Shown here: positions 25,848 through 34,900 of the stretch, one piece after another
Layout: every line of letters starts with the position of its first letter
Numbering within the stretch: the first letter of the stretch is position 1
Origin: an uncultured Bacteroidales bacterium
Lineage (GTDB): Bacteria; Bacteroidota; Bacteroidia; Bacteroidales; WCHB1-69
Direction: 5' to 3'
Assembly (NCBI GenBank): GCA_934699095.1
Contig: CAKUVI010000004.1
Coordinates: 1-64,000 of the forward strand
DNA length: 64,000 bases
Made by a program: the position numbers and the translations under genes
Notes under the pieces: model-generated
Told to the model about the DNA's origin: nothing
The model's database searches: none
The model's input: the letters and a program-made list of their open reading frames with translations, nothing else

Positions 25848-27494
25848 TCACTTTTCAATCCTCACCCTCCTCAAATCCAACATGTTGATAGGATTTGTGC
25901 CGAGTCCTTTTACCTGTTTCCGGGCAAAACGAACCACTTTGTCGTAATATAACACCACAAACGGGGCATCATCAACCAAAATGGAGTCCATTTTCACGTA
26001 GAACTCTGTACGCAACGAATCATTAGTGCACAGCTGCGACCTCTCATACAGTTTGTCGAATTTGGGGTTCACATAATGCGTATAATTGGAACCTGAAGGC
26101 TGGAGATTCTTGGAATAGAAGAGAGCCATCTGGTTTTCGGCATCTGGATAGTCGCATATCCAAGAACCGCGGAAAAAAGGCAACTGATAGCTGCGCATCA
26201 TCTCACGCTGCTGGGCAGCCTGAGCTATGTCAAGCTTGATTTCAATGCCTATCTTTGAAAGCTCATGCTGGATATATTGGCACAAATCGGCGTATTGTGC
26301 TGACACTGTAAGCGTAATCGGCGGGAGACCTTTCCCGTTAGGATAACCGGCATCCGCCAAAAGCTCCAAAGCTTTTTGAGGATTATAGTCATAGCCGCCC
26401 GTACGATTTGGCATAAACGACGGCATCCCGCGCGGCACAAAACCCGCCGTTCCCGCATAACCCATGTCGTTACGCAGATATTTCATCATCTTTTTTCTGT
26501 CAAAGCCGTAATTGATAGCCTGCCTGATTCGCTTGTCCAACAACGGATTTGCCTTGTCTGTGGGTTTCAAATTAAAGCCCAAATACTCAGTATTCAGATA
26601 CGGACCTGTTAAAAGTTGTATTTTATCGGAATATTTAGGATTAAGTTTGCCGTCTTTTGTGAGCAGTGCGTCCTTGTAACTCGGGTCAATTCCAGACATG
26701 AAATCGAGAGTTCCTTTCATGAACTCCATAAAGACCGACTGTTTGTCAACGATGAACGAAACGGCCACCGCATCGATATACGGCAATGGCCTGTTCTCGG
26801 CGTCTCTTTCAAAATAGTTGGGGTTTTTGCGCAAGACCATCTTCACGCCCTCCTCCCATATTTTCATCTGGAAAGGCCCTGTGCCGACTGGATATTTTCT
26901 GAAATCCTTGCCAAAATGCTCCACAACCTCTTGCGGTACAACTGAACAATACTTCATGGCAAGAATTCCCAAAAAAGGAGGAAACGGCTTTTCCAGCTGT
27001 ATCTGTAAAACAGTGTCGTTCAAAGCTTTAAAAGATGGTTTTCCATCTTTTGTGCGTTTTACATTCCTAAAAATCCAGGCACCGGGCGATGCTGTTGCGG
27101 GATCCAAGATTCTCGACAAACTATAGACAAAGTCGTGTGCCGTAACATATCGCACTCCGTCAAACTTGAAAAAATCCGTTTGATGAAACTGCACATCGTC
27201 ACGCAACACAAACGTGTATGTCGTACCATCTTCAGAAATTGACCACGATTTTGCAATTGCGGGCACGATGTTCAGACTGTCGTCCAAATCCACCAGACCG
27301 TTGAATATCTGGTTGCACGCCCATATCGACGACTGTCCTGACGAAAATGCGGGGTCGAGGCTCGTGATGCCAGCCGATTCGTTATAGTGGAAGATCTGCT
27401 TGTCATCATTAGAAAACCTGTCCCTGCAACTTTCAAAAGAGAAGACAAGCATTATCAGTATAGTTATTCTGCAGACAATTCGGTCAAGTGCCAT
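25848..27494 (-). CDS. ABC peptide-binding lipoprotein (family 5)
   Basis: A 548-residue solute-binding protein of the OppA/DppA (SBP_bac_5) family. The signal segment with lipobox FESC (Cys23) anchors it to a membrane. The domain starts with GITSLDPAFSSGQSSIWACN and contains the PVGTGPFQMKIW motif and the FDRKKMMKYL segment. It takes up oligopeptides or similar ligands together with permeases and ATPases; a DppB-like permease lies 36 kb away at 62638. It is the last gene of the ddl-GH73-GH73-M23 run (14 bases after the M23 gene), so cell-wall peptides are a reasonable ligand guess. Confidence 0.88.
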   Translation of the reverse strand: MALDRIVCRITILIMLVFSFESCRDRFSNDDKQIFHYNESAGITSLDPAFSSGQSSIWACNQIFNGLVDLDDSLNIVPAIAKSWSISEDGTTYTFVLRDDVQFHQTDFFKFDGVRYVTAHDFVYSLSRILDPATASPGAWIFRNVKRTKDGKPSFKALNDTVLQIQLEKPFPPFLGILAMKYCSVVPQEVVEHFGKDFRKYPVGTGPFQMKIWEEGVKMVLRKNPNYFERDAENRPLPYIDAVAVSFIVDKQSVFMEFMKGTLDFMSGIDPSYKDALLTKDGKLNPKYSDKIQLLTGPYLNTEYLGFNLKPTDKANPLLDKRIRQAINYGFDRKKMMKYLRNDMGYAGTAGFVPRGMPSFMPNRTGGYDYNPQKALELLADAGYPNGKGLPPITLTVSAQYADLCQYIQHELSKIGIEIKLDIAQAAQQREMMRSYQLPFFRGSWICDYPDAENQMALFYSKNLQPSGSNYTHYVNPKFDKLYERSQLCTNDSLRTEFYVKMDSILVDDAPFVVLYYDKVVRFARKQVKGLGTNPINMLDLRRVRIEK

Positions 27495-27508
27495 GTTTGT
27501 GGTGATTA

Positions 27509-28471
27509 TTAAGACAAGGCCTGGTTCACTTTCTTTGAAGATTCGAGCAATGAGTTGTACTCTTCTGGCGTGATGTCGATGTAGAAATAGTAGATGGGGT
27601 TGACGTGCTGTCCGTTTTTGATAACCTCATAGTGCAAGTGTGCTCCCGAAGACATGCCTGTGGAGCCCACGTAGCCAATCAACTGACCGCGCTTCACCTT
27701 CTGTCCAGGTTTCACGGCTGTTTTCGACATGTGGGCATAAAGCGTCTGATACGAATATCCATGGTTGAGTACCACGCATATTCCGTAGCCTGAGCCTGGG
27801 TTTTCTCGCGACACCGTGCCGTCGGCGGTTGCATATATTGGCGTGCCCTTGGGTGCCGCTATGTCAATACCAGTGTGATTCCGTAACGTTTTCAATATCG
27901 GATGGTATCTCTTGCCGAAACCGGATGTGATGGTGTACATGTTCTTTAGTGGACGGATGGCGGGAATTGCAGCAAGCATTTCAGACTTTGAACTTGCTAT
28001 CTTCTCCAATGTGTCTATTGAACGGCTTTGAACCGCAAGCCTTATCATCAACTGGTCGGCTTTTTTGTTAGCGTTTTTCAGCAATCTGTTGGCATCCGAA
28101 CGCGAAAGACTGTCAAAATGACTGTCTTCCACAAGCAACGGATAGCGTTCTTCCGCCGGCACTGGATCGGCCTCAAAAACGTTACGGTAGATATTGTCGT
28201 CCCTGTCCTCTATATCGGCCAAAACCTCCGACATCAAATCTATCCTGTTGCTTAGGTTGTTAACCTCCTCCTTGAGTTCGTTGTTCTCTTTCTCCAAAAT
28301 CTTCACCTTGGGGGAATCCACAAAGTAGAAACCAATCCAAACAAAAACCAGTGCGAAGGCCACACCGCTGGCAAAAACCCACACGATGCGCTTGAAAAGG
28401 TGCTTGAAACTCAGCTTTACCTTCTCGTAAGTTAGTGTTTTTGGATTAAAATGATAGAAGGATTTCGGCAT
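27509..28471 (-). CDS. M23 family metallopeptidase, membrane anchored
   Basis: A 320-residue envelope endopeptidase. It has an N-terminal membrane segment (about 29-51), a coiled coil at 55-90 (EKENNELKEEVNNLSNRID) and a C-terminal LytM domain. The zinc ligands are visible as HTGIDIAAPKG (H, D) and HLHYEVIKNG (HxH). The domain cuts peptide crosslinks in peptidoglycan or, when part of a divisome complex, regulates amidases. It sits 1 base after the GH73-like gene in an operon with ddl, in keeping with cell-wall remodelling. Confidence 0.92.
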   Translation of the reverse strand: MPKSFYHFNPKTLTYEKVKLSFKHLFKRIVWVFASGVAFALVFVWIGFYFVDSPKVKILEKENNELKEEVNNLSNRIDLMSEVLADIEDRDDNIYRNVFEADPVPAEERYPLLVEDSHFDSLSRSDANRLLKNANKKADQLMIRLAVQSRSIDTLEKIASSKSEMLAAIPAIRPLKNMYTITSGFGKRYHPILKTLRNHTGIDIAAPKGTPIYATADGTVSRENPGSGYGICVVLNHGYSYQTLYAHMSKTAVKPGQKVKRGQLIGYVGSTGMSSGAHLHYEVIKNGQHVNPIYYFYIDITPEEYNSLLESSKKVNQALS

Positions 28472-28472
28472 A

Positions 28473-29696
28473 TTAGTTACAACCTATACAGATTTTGTCG
28501 CCCTCCACGTAGCTGTTAATATTGCCACTGTTTCTTTTGATAAGAATTTTGAGCTGAATGCCATATTTCTGTGCTATATAACGATATGAATCGCCATTTT
28601 GCAGCACATGGTATGGTATTTGTGATTTTGTACTCTTCATTTCCAGATAGATAACCTCATCCTCAATAGGTTCAGAGCCATCGTAAACGTCATTATAAAG
28701 GCGAAGGTTCTTCTCGGTCATCTGCAGGGCTGAGGCCAACTTCTGGTATGTGTCGCCAGCGCGAGCCAAGATGAACTTGGTCTTGTTATTCTCATACACC
28801 GGTCTGCTCGTATATGGATAATATGCAGATTTGAAAGGCACTGCATAAGGATCGAGCACGAACACGTTCAGTCCGTTCACCTTCTCGGGCTGTTTTGTCG
28901 CAGGCGCAACGGCGGTTTGCTGTGGCTCCTCCTTCACTTTAGGCTGCGCCGGTTCCTGTTTCACCTGTTTGGGCTCCTCCTGCTTGGGTTTTGTTTCAGA
29001 TTTCGGCTCTGATTTCGTAGAAATGTAGCTCTCCTGAGGCTTGGCATTGATGTAGCTCTCAGATGAAGGCTGCTGTTGCTGAGGCTTGGCATTTGAGATT
29101 GTCTGTGTGGTCTCAACTCTCTCCGGCTGCGGCTTTTGAACAGCATTCAAAGCCTCGGTATCACCCATCTTTTGAGCAACCTTCCTGTCATAATGCATCA
29201 AATAATACTTCTCGATTATGGAAATCAGAGTGTCGGCATACTTTGGATTCCCGGAAAATCCAGCTTCAAGAAGACCGTTTGCCCATGATTTGTAATCAGT
29301 TATAGGATAATAGAACAGCTTCACATAGCGGCTCCTTGTTGACAAGAACAGGGAATGGTCGCGATATGACTCCTTGTCGGAAGCATATTTTCTATAGCAA
29401 TTTTCCTTGTTTTTGTCAGATGGACGGTAGTATGTGTCGCCTGTCCACTCCTGAGTGTGGCACATGATCGCAAAATGGTTATGGCATTCGCGCACAAGAT
29501 CGTTGGTACCTGCCTGAGATGCGTATATGGCCTGTGCAAGCGTGATGCTTGCCGGAATCTTGTACTGCTCCATCTCCTGCATCGCCAATTCCTTGTATTC
29601 GTCAATATAATCGTAAATACGATCCTCCATCGTGTATTGTGCAAATCCGATGGAGACAAGACATAATGCTGTCAATAATCCGAATATTTTTTTCAT
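28473..29696 (-). CDS. GH73-like LysM protein lacking catalytic Glu
   Basis: A 407-residue secreted protein with signal peptide 1-19, a glucosaminidase-like domain at about 20-190, a Pro/Gln/Lys-rich linker (about 195-275), and a C-terminal LysM part (two modules). Where the adjacent paralog has VAQGIFESACG with the general-acid Glu, this protein reads LAQAIYASQAG, so the Glu site is Ala59. The Cys-rich NHFAIMCH segment and the YxDHSLFL motif are kept. It is therefore probably catalytically dead, serving as a peptidoglycan-binding or regulatory paralog. It is 1 base from the M23 gene and close behind the active paralog. Confidence 0.85.
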   Translation of the reverse strand: MKKIFGLLTALCLVSIGFAQYTMEDRIYDYIDEYKELAMQEMEQYKIPASITLAQAIYASQAGTNDLVRECHNHFAIMCHTQEWTGDTYYRPSDKNKENCYRKYASDKESYRDHSLFLSTRSRYVKLFYYPITDYKSWANGLLEAGFSGNPKYADTLISIIEKYYLMHYDRKVAQKMGDTEALNAVQKPQPERVETTQTISNAKPQQQQPSSESYINAKPQESYISTKSEPKSETKPKQEEPKQVKQEPAQPKVKEEPQQTAVAPATKQPEKVNGLNVFVLDPYAVPFKSAYYPYTSRPVYENNKTKFILARAGDTYQKLASALQMTEKNLRLYNDVYDGSEPIEDEVIYLEMKSTKSQIPYHVLQNGDSYRYIAQKYGIQLKILIKRNSGNINSYVEGDKICIGCN

Positions 29697-29707
29697 CGTT
29701 CAAGTAT

Positions 29708-30754
29708 TTATCTTCTTAATAATATCTGATCACCAGGTTTTATGGTGTGATTTTCTTCAAACATGTTGTATTTCATAATATAACGCAGTTGAACGCCATA
29801 GCGCTGGGCAATGTAGCGCAATGTCTCACCCTCCTGCACGGTGTGAACGCGGACAGCATTGCCGCGGGCCTTTGCCTCAACATACACAATCTCGTTCTCA
29901 ACAGGCTGGTCGTTATCTCCCGCATCATTGAACTTGCGCAGATTTTCCGACATCACAAGAATATCCTGGGCTATCTTTTCGTATGTGTCGTTCTTCTCTG
30001 CAATCACAAAATAGGTATTGTTGTTTTTGAATACCTTTCTATATGTAAAAGGACTCTCATCCGACGGATATTCACTTCCTATGGCAGTGAATACCTTTTT
30101 TCCGGATCTATGGACTGTGTTGGGCAGAGAGTTCAACTGCTCTTTTGGGGGTTCATCCTTCTTTATTGAGGTTTCCTGTTTGTTGTTTACAAGAAGTTTC
30201 CCATTATAACGCTGCTGATACAAAGTATCAAGGCGGGCAATGTTGAAGCGTTCAATCAGACTGATCAGCCGGTCTGCGTATTGCGGATTCGTGGCGTAGC
30301 CATCCTCTTTTAAAGTCCGGGCCCATGCCTTATAGTCCATAATGTCTAAGGAAAACAGGTTCGAGTAGCGTTTTCTGGTGGTGAGAAACAGTGAATGATC
30401 GTTATAGGAATCAGCCACTGTCGGGTATCTGCGGAAACACTCCTGAAGCTCGTCGTCGTCGATGAGGATAGTGTCGCCGCCCCATTCGGTATGGCATTTT
30501 ATTCCGAAATGGTTGTTGCCTTCTGTGGCGAGACGGCTCTTTCCGCATGCACTCTCAAAGATTCCCTGAGCCACTGTGATGCTGGCCGGTATCTTGTACT
30601 CATTCATCTTCTGGATGGCTATCTCGGCGTAGTCTTCAATATACTGGTAGATGTCATCCTCATTGTACTGGGCAAAAACTGACACGGCTGAAAAAACAAG
30701 ACAGCCTAAAATGCATAGCGCACTCCTGAGGTTTGTTGTGATGCTTTTCTTCAT
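29708..30754 (-). CDS. GH73 glucosaminidase with LysM, active-site intact
   Basis: A 348-residue exported peptidoglycan hydrolase. The signal peptide is about 1-29. The GH73 domain (about 30-190) has the general-acid Glu67 in VAQGIFESACG, then NHFGIKCH and YNDHSLFLTTRKRY. Two LysM repeats follow (NDTYEKIAQDILVMSENLRK and EGETLRYIAQRYGVQLRYIM), which bind glycan. It cleaves beta-1,4 bonds of N-acetylglucosamine. It lies 9 bases after ddl and is followed by its degenerate copy at 28473-29696. Confidence 0.92.
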   Translation of the reverse strand: MKKSITTNLRSALCILGCLVFSAVSVFAQYNEDDIYQYIEDYAEIAIQKMNEYKIPASITVAQGIFESACGKSRLATEGNNHFGIKCHTEWGGDTILIDDDELQECFRRYPTVADSYNDHSLFLTTRKRYSNLFSLDIMDYKAWARTLKEDGYATNPQYADRLISLIERFNIARLDTLYQQRYNGKLLVNNKQETSIKKDEPPKEQLNSLPNTVHRSGKKVFTAIGSEYPSDESPFTYRKVFKNNNTYFVIAEKNDTYEKIAQDILVMSENLRKFNDAGDNDQPVENEIVYVEAKARGNAVRVHTVQEGETLRYIAQRYGVQLRYIMKYNMFEENHTIKPGDQILLRR

Positions 30755-30763
30755 ACCGTACTA

Positions 30764-31747
30764 TTATTTCTCCAAAGCCTCTTGGATTATCTTTGTATAG
30801 AATTGTTTAATATCAAGATTGTTATAAGCCACTTGTGCCGGAACAATGCTCAGGGCTGTCAAGCCAGGAATAGTGTTCACTTCAAGAAAATAAGGGATGT
30901 TTTCTTTTTCATCGAGGATGAAATCAACCCTTACAACGCCTTTGCAATCCAGCTGTTTGAAGATTCTTTCGGAATAATCCTTCACCAATTCCCGTGTTTC
31001 CTCGCTAATTGCAGCCGGAGTCAGAAGTTTGTGACCTACATCAGTGTATTTGGCATCGTAGTCATAAAATTCGTTATTTGCCACAACCTCTGTCACGGCG
31101 AGCATTTTCACGCCGCCATACGCTGAGGTCACGCCACATGTCAGTTCCCTGCCTTTCACCATTTTCTCAACCAAAAGCTGGTTGTCATACTTGAATGCCT
31201 CATCGAACGCGCCCTGAAGTTCTTCGCGGCAATGCACCTTCACCACCCCGACACTTGATCCTGAATTGCATGATTTCACAAAACAGGGGTAGCCGCACAC
31301 TTTCTCAATTTCCTCATAATCAATCTCATCATTGTTGTAGAAATGGATCGAAGGAGAAATCGGTATTCCTAATTGAGCCACCGCTGTGTTGCAGTAGAAT
31401 TTGTTGAAGGTCAATGCGGAGCTGAAGCTGCCGCAGCCGGTATAAGGCATTTTTATCAAGTCAAAATAACTCTGCAACTTGCCGTTTTCACCCGGAGTGC
31501 CGTGAATGGCTATGAAAGCGGCATCAAACACCACCTTTTCACCATCTATGTTCAGCGAAAAATCGTTCTTGTCGATCTGATGGAGCCTGCCCTGAGCATC
31601 CTTGTAATGCCAGTCTGCCCCCTTGAAATGAACAAGATACGGATCGAACAGGGTCTTGTCTAACTGATTGAAAACATTGTCGGCTGTCTTCAATGAAATT
31701 TCATATTCACCCGAATCACCGCCTGCTATAAGTGCTATTTTATACAT
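30764..31747 (-). CDS. ddl: D-alanine-D-alanine ligase
   Basis: Joins two D-Ala with ATP for the peptidoglycan stem peptide. The start was taken at the Met of MYKIALIAGGDSGEYEIS; an in-frame Met 16 codons earlier would add a non-homologous tail upstream of the usual start. Length is 327 residues. Motifs are the Ddl N-terminal GGDSGEYEISLKT, ATP-grasp GCGSFSSALTFNK, VKSCNSGSSVGVVKV and FLEVNTIPGLTALS. A promoter (TATATTTGC, minus strand 31781-31773) precedes it; GH73, GH73-like, M23 and peptide-binding genes follow. Confidence 0.95.
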   Translation of the reverse strand: MYKIALIAGGDSGEYEISLKTADNVFNQLDKTLFDPYLVHFKGADWHYKDAQGRLHQIDKNDFSLNIDGEKVVFDAAFIAIHGTPGENGKLQSYFDLIKMPYTGCGSFSSALTFNKFYCNTAVAQLGIPISPSIHFYNNDEIDYEEIEKVCGYPCFVKSCNSGSSVGVVKVHCREELQGAFDEAFKYDNQLLVEKMVKGRELTCGVTSAYGGVKMLAVTEVVANNEFYDYDAKYTDVGHKLLTPAAISEETRELVKDYSERIFKQLDCKGVVRVDFILDEKENIPYFLEVNTIPGLTALSIVPAQVAYNNLDIKQFYTKIIQEALEK

Positions 31748-31772
31748 ATTTCTGAACATTTTATACAAAAAA

Positions 31773-31781
31773 GCAAATATA
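31773..31781 (-). promoter_or_regulatory. -7 box for the ddl-GH73-M23 operon
   Basis: The minus strand reads TATATTTGC, 25 bases before the ddl start at 31747, which supports that start. Confidence 0.6.
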
Positions 31782-31840
31782 GCGTTATTTATCAAACTCG
31801 GTTTGATATGAAAAATTGTTTTTTAACAGCCGATTGTGTA

Positions 31841-33667
31841 TTATTCAGCGATTTGCTGCACCGAGCAGAAACGGTAGTAATCGCCACCACGGTCCATTAG
31901 TTCCTGGTGAGTTCCTATCTCCGAAATCTCGCCGTCCTTGATGAAAATGATCTTGTCGGCGAAGCGGATAGTACTGAGGCGGTGTGCGATTATGATGCCT
32001 GTTTTCCCTTCGAGCAAAGGCAGAACCGCCTCCTGAAACAGGAGCTCCGACTCGTTGTCAAGGGCAGAAGTAGCCTCATCGAGGATGAAAATCTGAGGAT
32101 CCCTGAGAATGGCACGCGCGATGCACAAACGCTGCCGCTGACCACCCGACAACCTCATACCACGGTTACCTATGCCCGTCTGATACCCGTCCTCCAACTC
32201 CATGATGAAGTTGTGGGCCTGGGCAATCTTGGCCGCCTCCACCACCCGTTCCTCGGAGACATCTCCTAACCCGAACACTATGTTGTTGTACACCGTATCA
32301 TCAAAAAGGAAATTTTCCTGGTTCACAATGCCAAACAATCCCCTCAAATCCTTCAAACTATACTCCCGCTGCGACTTGCCATCTATCAGAATCTGCCCGG
32401 AATCCACATCGTAAAACCTCGGAAGCAGATTTATCAAAGTGGATTTGCCCCCGCCCGACGGACCCACTATCGCCACCTTCTCACCTTTCAATATCTTGAA
32501 ATTAAGATGTTTTAACACTTTATTATCACCCTTGTCATAAGAAAACGACACATCCTTGAACTCTATGGAACTCTTGAACTCAGAGATATGTTCCGGATTG
32601 CCTACTTCATGGATTCCTTCGTCAGCATCAATGATTTCATATACTCTCTTGGCTGCGCTCATCCCCTTCTGTATCTGGTAATAAGTGGAAGCCAACGACT
32701 TGGCAGGCGGAATCATACGGGCGAAAACCACGAAGAAGAGCAACAGCGTGGAACCGTTGGCCATGAACGAGTCAGGAAACGCCACAAGCCCTATCAGGGA
32801 TATCACAAGAAGTGTTAAAATACTTAAAAACTCAACAATCGGCGACCCTGATTCCTTGATTCTGATTATCTTTTTGTTGAGCCTGTAAATCTTGAAATTC
32901 TCCTCCTCAAACTGTCCTGAGACATATTCCTGCGCATTATAGCCCTTGATGATGCGCAATCCATCGACTGCCTCCTCAAAATAGGATGTAACCCTCCCCA
33001 AAAGCTCCTGCGCCCGCAATGAATAGTTGCGGATGTTCTTGCCGATCACAGACAACAGAATACCCATTGCGGGTATAAGGATGAATGCAGTCAAGCTCAA
33101 TTTCGGACTGATATAGAGCAAAGTCACTATGTAAGCAATCATCAGGAACGGGTCACGGCAAAGTATCATCAACGACGACACCACAGTCCATTCTACCTCC
33201 AAAACGTCGGTGCTCACACGCCCTACAATGTCGCCCGCCCGTGCCTCAGAGTAAAATGAGAAAGGCAGACGTATGAGTTTGCTGTAAAACTGGTCACGAA
33301 TATTGTATAAGATCCCAGATCTTATGTACGAAAGCCAAAAAAGACCCAAATATCTGCACAAATTCGACAAGAACGAGAGCATTATCATGGTCAATGCGAT
33401 AAACAGAAGCGCTGCCTCCCGCCCGCTTCTGACAATGATTGTACTCATCAGATAATAGAAAACATTGATAATATATTGTGGAGACAAAGAGAATTTGGGC
33501 ATTGAAAGCACCAATTCGGCCTGATTGAAAAGAATTTGCAGGAATGGAACCAACAGAGTGAGCGTAAACACTGAGAAGACAGCGTACAACAGTTGCACAC
33601 AAGCAATCAACACTATCTGCAGTTTGTAGTTTTTAAGATATTTTAATATTCTTTTAAGGTGTTCCAT
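31841..33667 (-). CDS. MsbA-like ABC exporter
   Basis: A 608-residue half-transporter fused to its ATPase: six membrane segments in residues 1-320 and a nucleotide-binding domain after about 370. Walker A is VGPSGGGKSTLINLLP, the signature LSGGQRQRLC, Walker B IFILDEATSAL, and the H-loop IIAHRLS. Such exporters move lipid A or lipid-linked sugars (MsbA) or drugs; the substrate here is not shown. The start was taken at MEHLKRILKYL, 14 bases inside a minus-strand -7 box (TACCTTTGCA, 33691-33682); an in-frame Met upstream lies before that box. Confidence 0.92.
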   Translation of the reverse strand: MEHLKRILKYLKNYKLQIVLIACVQLLYAVFSVFTLTLLVPFLQILFNQAELVLSMPKFSLSPQYIINVFYYLMSTIIVRSGREAALLFIALTMIMLSFLSNLCRYLGLFWLSYIRSGILYNIRDQFYSKLIRLPFSFYSEARAGDIVGRVSTDVLEVEWTVVSSLMILCRDPFLMIAYIVTLLYISPKLSLTAFILIPAMGILLSVIGKNIRNYSLRAQELLGRVTSYFEEAVDGLRIIKGYNAQEYVSGQFEEENFKIYRLNKKIIRIKESGSPIVEFLSILTLLVISLIGLVAFPDSFMANGSTLLLFFVVFARMIPPAKSLASTYYQIQKGMSAAKRVYEIIDADEGIHEVGNPEHISEFKSSIEFKDVSFSYDKGDNKVLKHLNFKILKGEKVAIVGPSGGGKSTLINLLPRFYDVDSGQILIDGKSQREYSLKDLRGLFGIVNQENFLFDDTVYNNIVFGLGDVSEERVVEAAKIAQAHNFIMELEDGYQTGIGNRGMRLSGGQRQRLCIARAILRDPQIFILDEATSALDNESELLFQEAVLPLLEGKTGIIIAHRLSTIRFADKIIFIKDGEISEIGTHQELMDRGGDYYRFCSVQQIAE

Positions 33668-33681
33668 CTGACAAAATAGGC

Positions 33682-33691
33682 TGCAAAGGTA
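33682..33691 (-). promoter_or_regulatory. -7 box for ABC exporter
   Basis: The minus strand reads TACCTTTGCA just before the ATG at 33667. Confidence 0.65.
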
Positions 33692-33822
33692 CAATTTATT
33701 CTTGTACGGTGCAACCAACTGCCCCTATAAGCTGAAAAAACGCATTGTCACTGCAACAGCCTATTCTCATTGTGTTATGTATCAAATTGAAAATATATTA
33801 TCTATAGGAAATAATTTTTTAT

Positions 33823-33832
33823 TATCTTTGCA
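33823..33832 (+). promoter_or_regulatory. -7 box for gpsA
   Basis: TATCTTTGCA, a TAnnTTTG match, 18 bases before the ATG at 33851. Confidence 0.65.
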
Positions 33833-33850
33833 CGCTTAAAAAATGTTAAA

Positions 33851-34900
33851 ATGATGAATGAATTTCTATCTTCGGCAATAGTGCCGCGCAGCAAAAAATC
33901 GCGTGCCCGTTACCGTGTGGCGGTAATTGGGAGCGGCAGCTGGGCAACCGCTATTATCAAGATTCTGACCGTCAATTTAGAACACATACATTGGTGGGTT
34001 CGTCAGGAGGAAGTGGCAGAAAGCATAGTAAAATACGGACATAATCCAAAGTACTTAAGCTCCGTCTTCATTAATCCCGAAGATGTGAAAGTCAGCACCG
34101 ACATAAAGACCACCGTCTCAAGGGCTGATTACGTGATAATTGTTACCCCTTCCGCATATCTTCACAAGACACTCGAGCCGTTGCGCCGTTCACAGCTTTC
34201 CAAAAAGAAGATTGTGCTCGCCGTCAAGGGCATCGTTCCGGAAACCATGCAGCTGATCAGCGATTACATGCAGACTCAGTTCAAGGTTCCGTTGGATTCT
34301 CTCGCCATCATCAGCGGTCCGTCCCACGCGGAGGAGATAGCCCAGGAGAAATTCACCTTCCTGACCGCCGCCTCAACCAACACTGAACTCGCTGAAACCG
34401 TCGCCAAGTTCTTCACCACCAGATACTGCAGGACGTCCGTTTCCAACGACGTCATGGGTGCAGAACTCGCCATAGTACTCAAAAACATCTATGCCCTTGG
34501 CGCCGGAATCTATAGCGGCCTCGGCTACGGCGACAACTTCATAGCCGCCTACGTTGCCAACTGCGTCAAGGAGATGAAATACTTCGTGTCGCAGGTTTAC
34601 CCCAACGAAAACCGCCATATCTCCGACTCGGTTTATCTCGGCGACCTCCTCGTGACTGCCTACTCAACGTTCAGCCGCAACCGCCTCTTCGGCATCATGA
34701 TCGGCCACGGCCTCTCCGTCAGAGTATCCCTGCTCGAACTCAGAATGGTCTCTGAAGGCTACACCGCCTGCCGCTGTGTTCACGAAATCAACAAGAAAAT
34801 CGGCGCAGAAATCCCTATCGTGGAAACAATATATGGCATCCTCTACGAAAACAACAACGTATCCTCCGAAATGAAACGCATCGCAGAACATTTCATATAA
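33851..34900 (+). CDS. gpsA: NAD(P)H-dependent glycerol-3-phosphate dehydrogenase
   Basis: Reduces dihydroxyacetone phosphate to sn-glycerol 3-phosphate for phospholipid synthesis in the cytoplasm. 349 residues. The Rossmann motif VAVIGSGSWATAIIKIL is followed by the NPKYL segment, VLAVKGIVPE, ISGPSHAEEIAQ and the catalytic-lysine region AIVLKNIYALGAGIY. The N-terminus is about 20 residues longer than many relatives. It is followed by a gene overlapping by one base (TAATG), so the two are co-translated. Confidence 0.93.
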   Translation: MMNEFLSSAIVPRSKKSRARYRVAVIGSGSWATAIIKILTVNLEHIHWWVRQEEVAESIVKYGHNPKYLSSVFINPEDVKVSTDIKTTVSRADYVIIVTPSAYLHKTLEPLRRSQLSKKKIVLAVKGIVPETMQLISDYMQTQFKVPLDSLAIISGPSHAEEIAQEKFTFLTAASTNTELAETVAKFFTTRYCRTSVSNDVMGAELAIVLKNIYALGAGIYSGLGYGDNFIAAYVANCVKEMKYFVSQVYPNENRHISDSVYLGDLLVTAYSTFSRNRLFGIMIGHGLSVRVSLLELRMVSEGYTACRCVHEINKKIGAEIPIVETIYGILYENNNVSSEMKRIAEHFI

